A DNA stretch of 8,529 nt from Bradyrhizobium sp. (GTDB taxonomy: Bacteria; Pseudomonadota; Alphaproteobacteria; Rhizobiales; Xanthobacteraceae). The notes under the pieces were generated by a model, which had not been told where the DNA came from, searched no databases, and saw only the letters and a program-made list of their open reading frames with translations. Position 1 is the stretch's first letter. The number at the start of each line of letters is the position of its first letter. The position numbers and the translations under genes are program-made. Shown here one piece after another: positions 7,738 to 8,529 of the stretch. The stretch is from the NCBI GenBank assembly GCA_025960445.1, contig JAICIT010000072.1, forward strand, positions 1-8,529. Reading direction: 5' to 3'.

Positions 7738-8529
7738 TCAGTTCCTGCGCAGCAGGCGTTTCAACAGCGGTTTTGGTGTCGGCTTGTCCGCAAGCGAGTG
7801 ATAGACCACGCGGACGAAATTGGTGCCGGCGAGTTCTGTAGGTGCCCACTTCACGTTCAGGTCGGCGAATGGTTTTGCTGCGATCACCTCGGCCTCGCTC
7901 TTTCCTTGCTTGACAAGCGCCGCCATTCGTTCGCGCGCGGTCACCAGCATCATCCGATATGCTACCAGCGCTGCCCTGTCGGCGAGCGGCCCATGTCCCG
8001 GCACAATCCGGCTGCTGGCATTGGTCAGCTTGAGATAGGCATCCGTAGCGGCGATCATGCCATTGACGTTGCCGCCATTGGCGAAATCGATGTTGGGATA
8101 ACGACCATTGGTGAAGGTATCTCCGGTCGACAATACGTTGGCGGTCTTGAACCAGACGTAAGTGTCGCCGTCGGTGTGCGCATTCGCAATGTGCTTGAGG
8201 TCAGCCACGCGGCCGGACAAGCGGATCTTCGAAAAATTCGTATAGGTGTCGGAAGGAAGCGCGCCCTTCGGCACGGCCGGTGTTCGCGCGCCGGTCAGGC
8301 CGTTCGTGGTTCCCTCCTCCAGGCGTTTTTTCACATTGTCCTGGGCGACGACAATCGCACCGTCCTTGGCAAACAGTTCGTTCCCGCCGGTGTGGTCGGC
8401 GTGATAATGGGTGTCGATCAGGTATTTGATCGGCAGCTTTGAGATCGTCGCAATAGCGGCTTTGATTTTGTCGTGCAGCGGCGCGAACTCGCTGTCCACC
8501 ACGATGATTCCGTCCTTGGCCACCGCAAC
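7738..8529 (-). CDS. MBL-fold metallo-hydrolase, C-terminal part (5' end beyond window)
   Basis: 263 residues are visible, counted from the first full codon at the right edge. The zinc-binding core is plain: IDTHYHADHTGG gives the HxHxDH set at visible residues 41, 43, 45 and 46, followed by His118 in AHTDGDTYVWF, Asp137 in STGDTF and His179 in VPGHGP, the complete ligand set of a two-metal metallo-beta-lactamase-fold enzyme. The C-terminus is basic (KPLLKRLLRRN). An internal GTG at 8523 could start translation, but two in-frame codons upstream (Val-Ala) fit the strand of the fold that should continue, so the gene most likely begins outside the window, perhaps with a signal peptide. The substrate cannot be told: the fold covers lactonases, quinoprotein-relay proteins, glyoxalase II and B3 beta-lactamases. 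It is 6 bp from the CinA-family gene and read in the same direction, so they form an operon. Confidence 0.88.
   Translation of the reverse strand, partial: VAVAKDGIIVVDSEFAPLHDKIKAAIATISKLPIKYLIDTHYHADHTGGNELFAKDGAIVVAQDNVKKRLEEGTTNGLTGARTPAVPKGALPSDTYTNFSKIRLSGRVADLKHIANAHTDGDTYVWFKTANVLSTGDTFTNGRYPNIDFANGGNVNGMIAATDAYLKLTNASSRIVPGHGPLADRAALVAYRMMLVTARERMAALVKQGKSEAEVIAAKPFADLNVKWAPTELAGTNFVRVVYHSLADKPTPKPLLKRLLRRN

Noticed and set aside
7798..8442. Plus-strand frame of 214 codons opposite the MBL hydrolase
   Set aside because: The opposite strand carries the full zinc-ligand set of the MBL fold, so this is a shadow.
8521..8523. GTG at 8523 as the true start of the MBL hydrolase
   Set aside because: The frame stays open to the window edge and the fold should have further strands upstream, so the gene is better treated as truncated by the window.
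1..8529. A wholly new defence, mobile or RNA-based system
   Set aside because: All long frames belong to known housekeeping-type families; no direct-repeat array, insertion-sequence ends, recombinase, toxin-antitoxin pair or structured RNA was found.

Overview
The window is ordinary-looking, GC-rich chromosomal DNA of an alphaproteobacterium. Protein style (a PodJ-like start at 'PWS..AIDP', a DmdC/FadE-type dehydrogenase with C-terminal domain, a fadA-fadB pair) and codon usage suggest the Bradyrhizobium / Rhodopseudomonas / Afipia group (Nitrobacteraceae). This placement is an inference from recognised protein style, not from a search.

Layout. (1) Bases 1-1484, minus strand: the first 494 codons of a long coiled-coil protein resembling the polar localization factor PodJ; its C-terminal part lies beyond the left edge. 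(2) 1485-1833: a 349-bp divergent intergenic region with no convincing gene, holding the promoters of both flanking units and a CtrA-box-like sequence. (3) 1834-7178, plus strand: three genes for fatty-acid beta-oxidation in pathway-complete order: acyl-CoA dehydrogenase, FadA-type thiolase, and FadB-type enoyl-CoA hydratase / 3-hydroxyacyl-CoA dehydrogenase. Together they cover all four steps of the cycle. (4) 7179-7248: a short convergent gap with a strong GC hairpin. (5) 7249-8529, minus strand: a stand-alone CinA-family protein preceded, 6 bp away, by a metallo-beta-lactamase-fold hydrolase whose 5' end runs off the right edge. These two look translationally linked.

How it works together. 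The central operon should turn acyl-CoA into acetyl-CoA: the dehydrogenase makes enoyl-CoA, FadB hydrates and oxidises it, FadA cleaves it. All the key catalytic residues checked are present, so all three enzymes look functional. The PodJ-like gene and the MBL-CinA pair are read from the opposite strand and have no evident link to fatty-acid metabolism.

I see no mobile element, CRISPR array, RNA gene, frameshift or sign of horizontal transfer, and no support for a wholly new system. The points most worth a second look are the repeat architecture and possible CtrA control of the PodJ-like gene, and the atypical CinA-family protein coupled to an MBL hydrolase.
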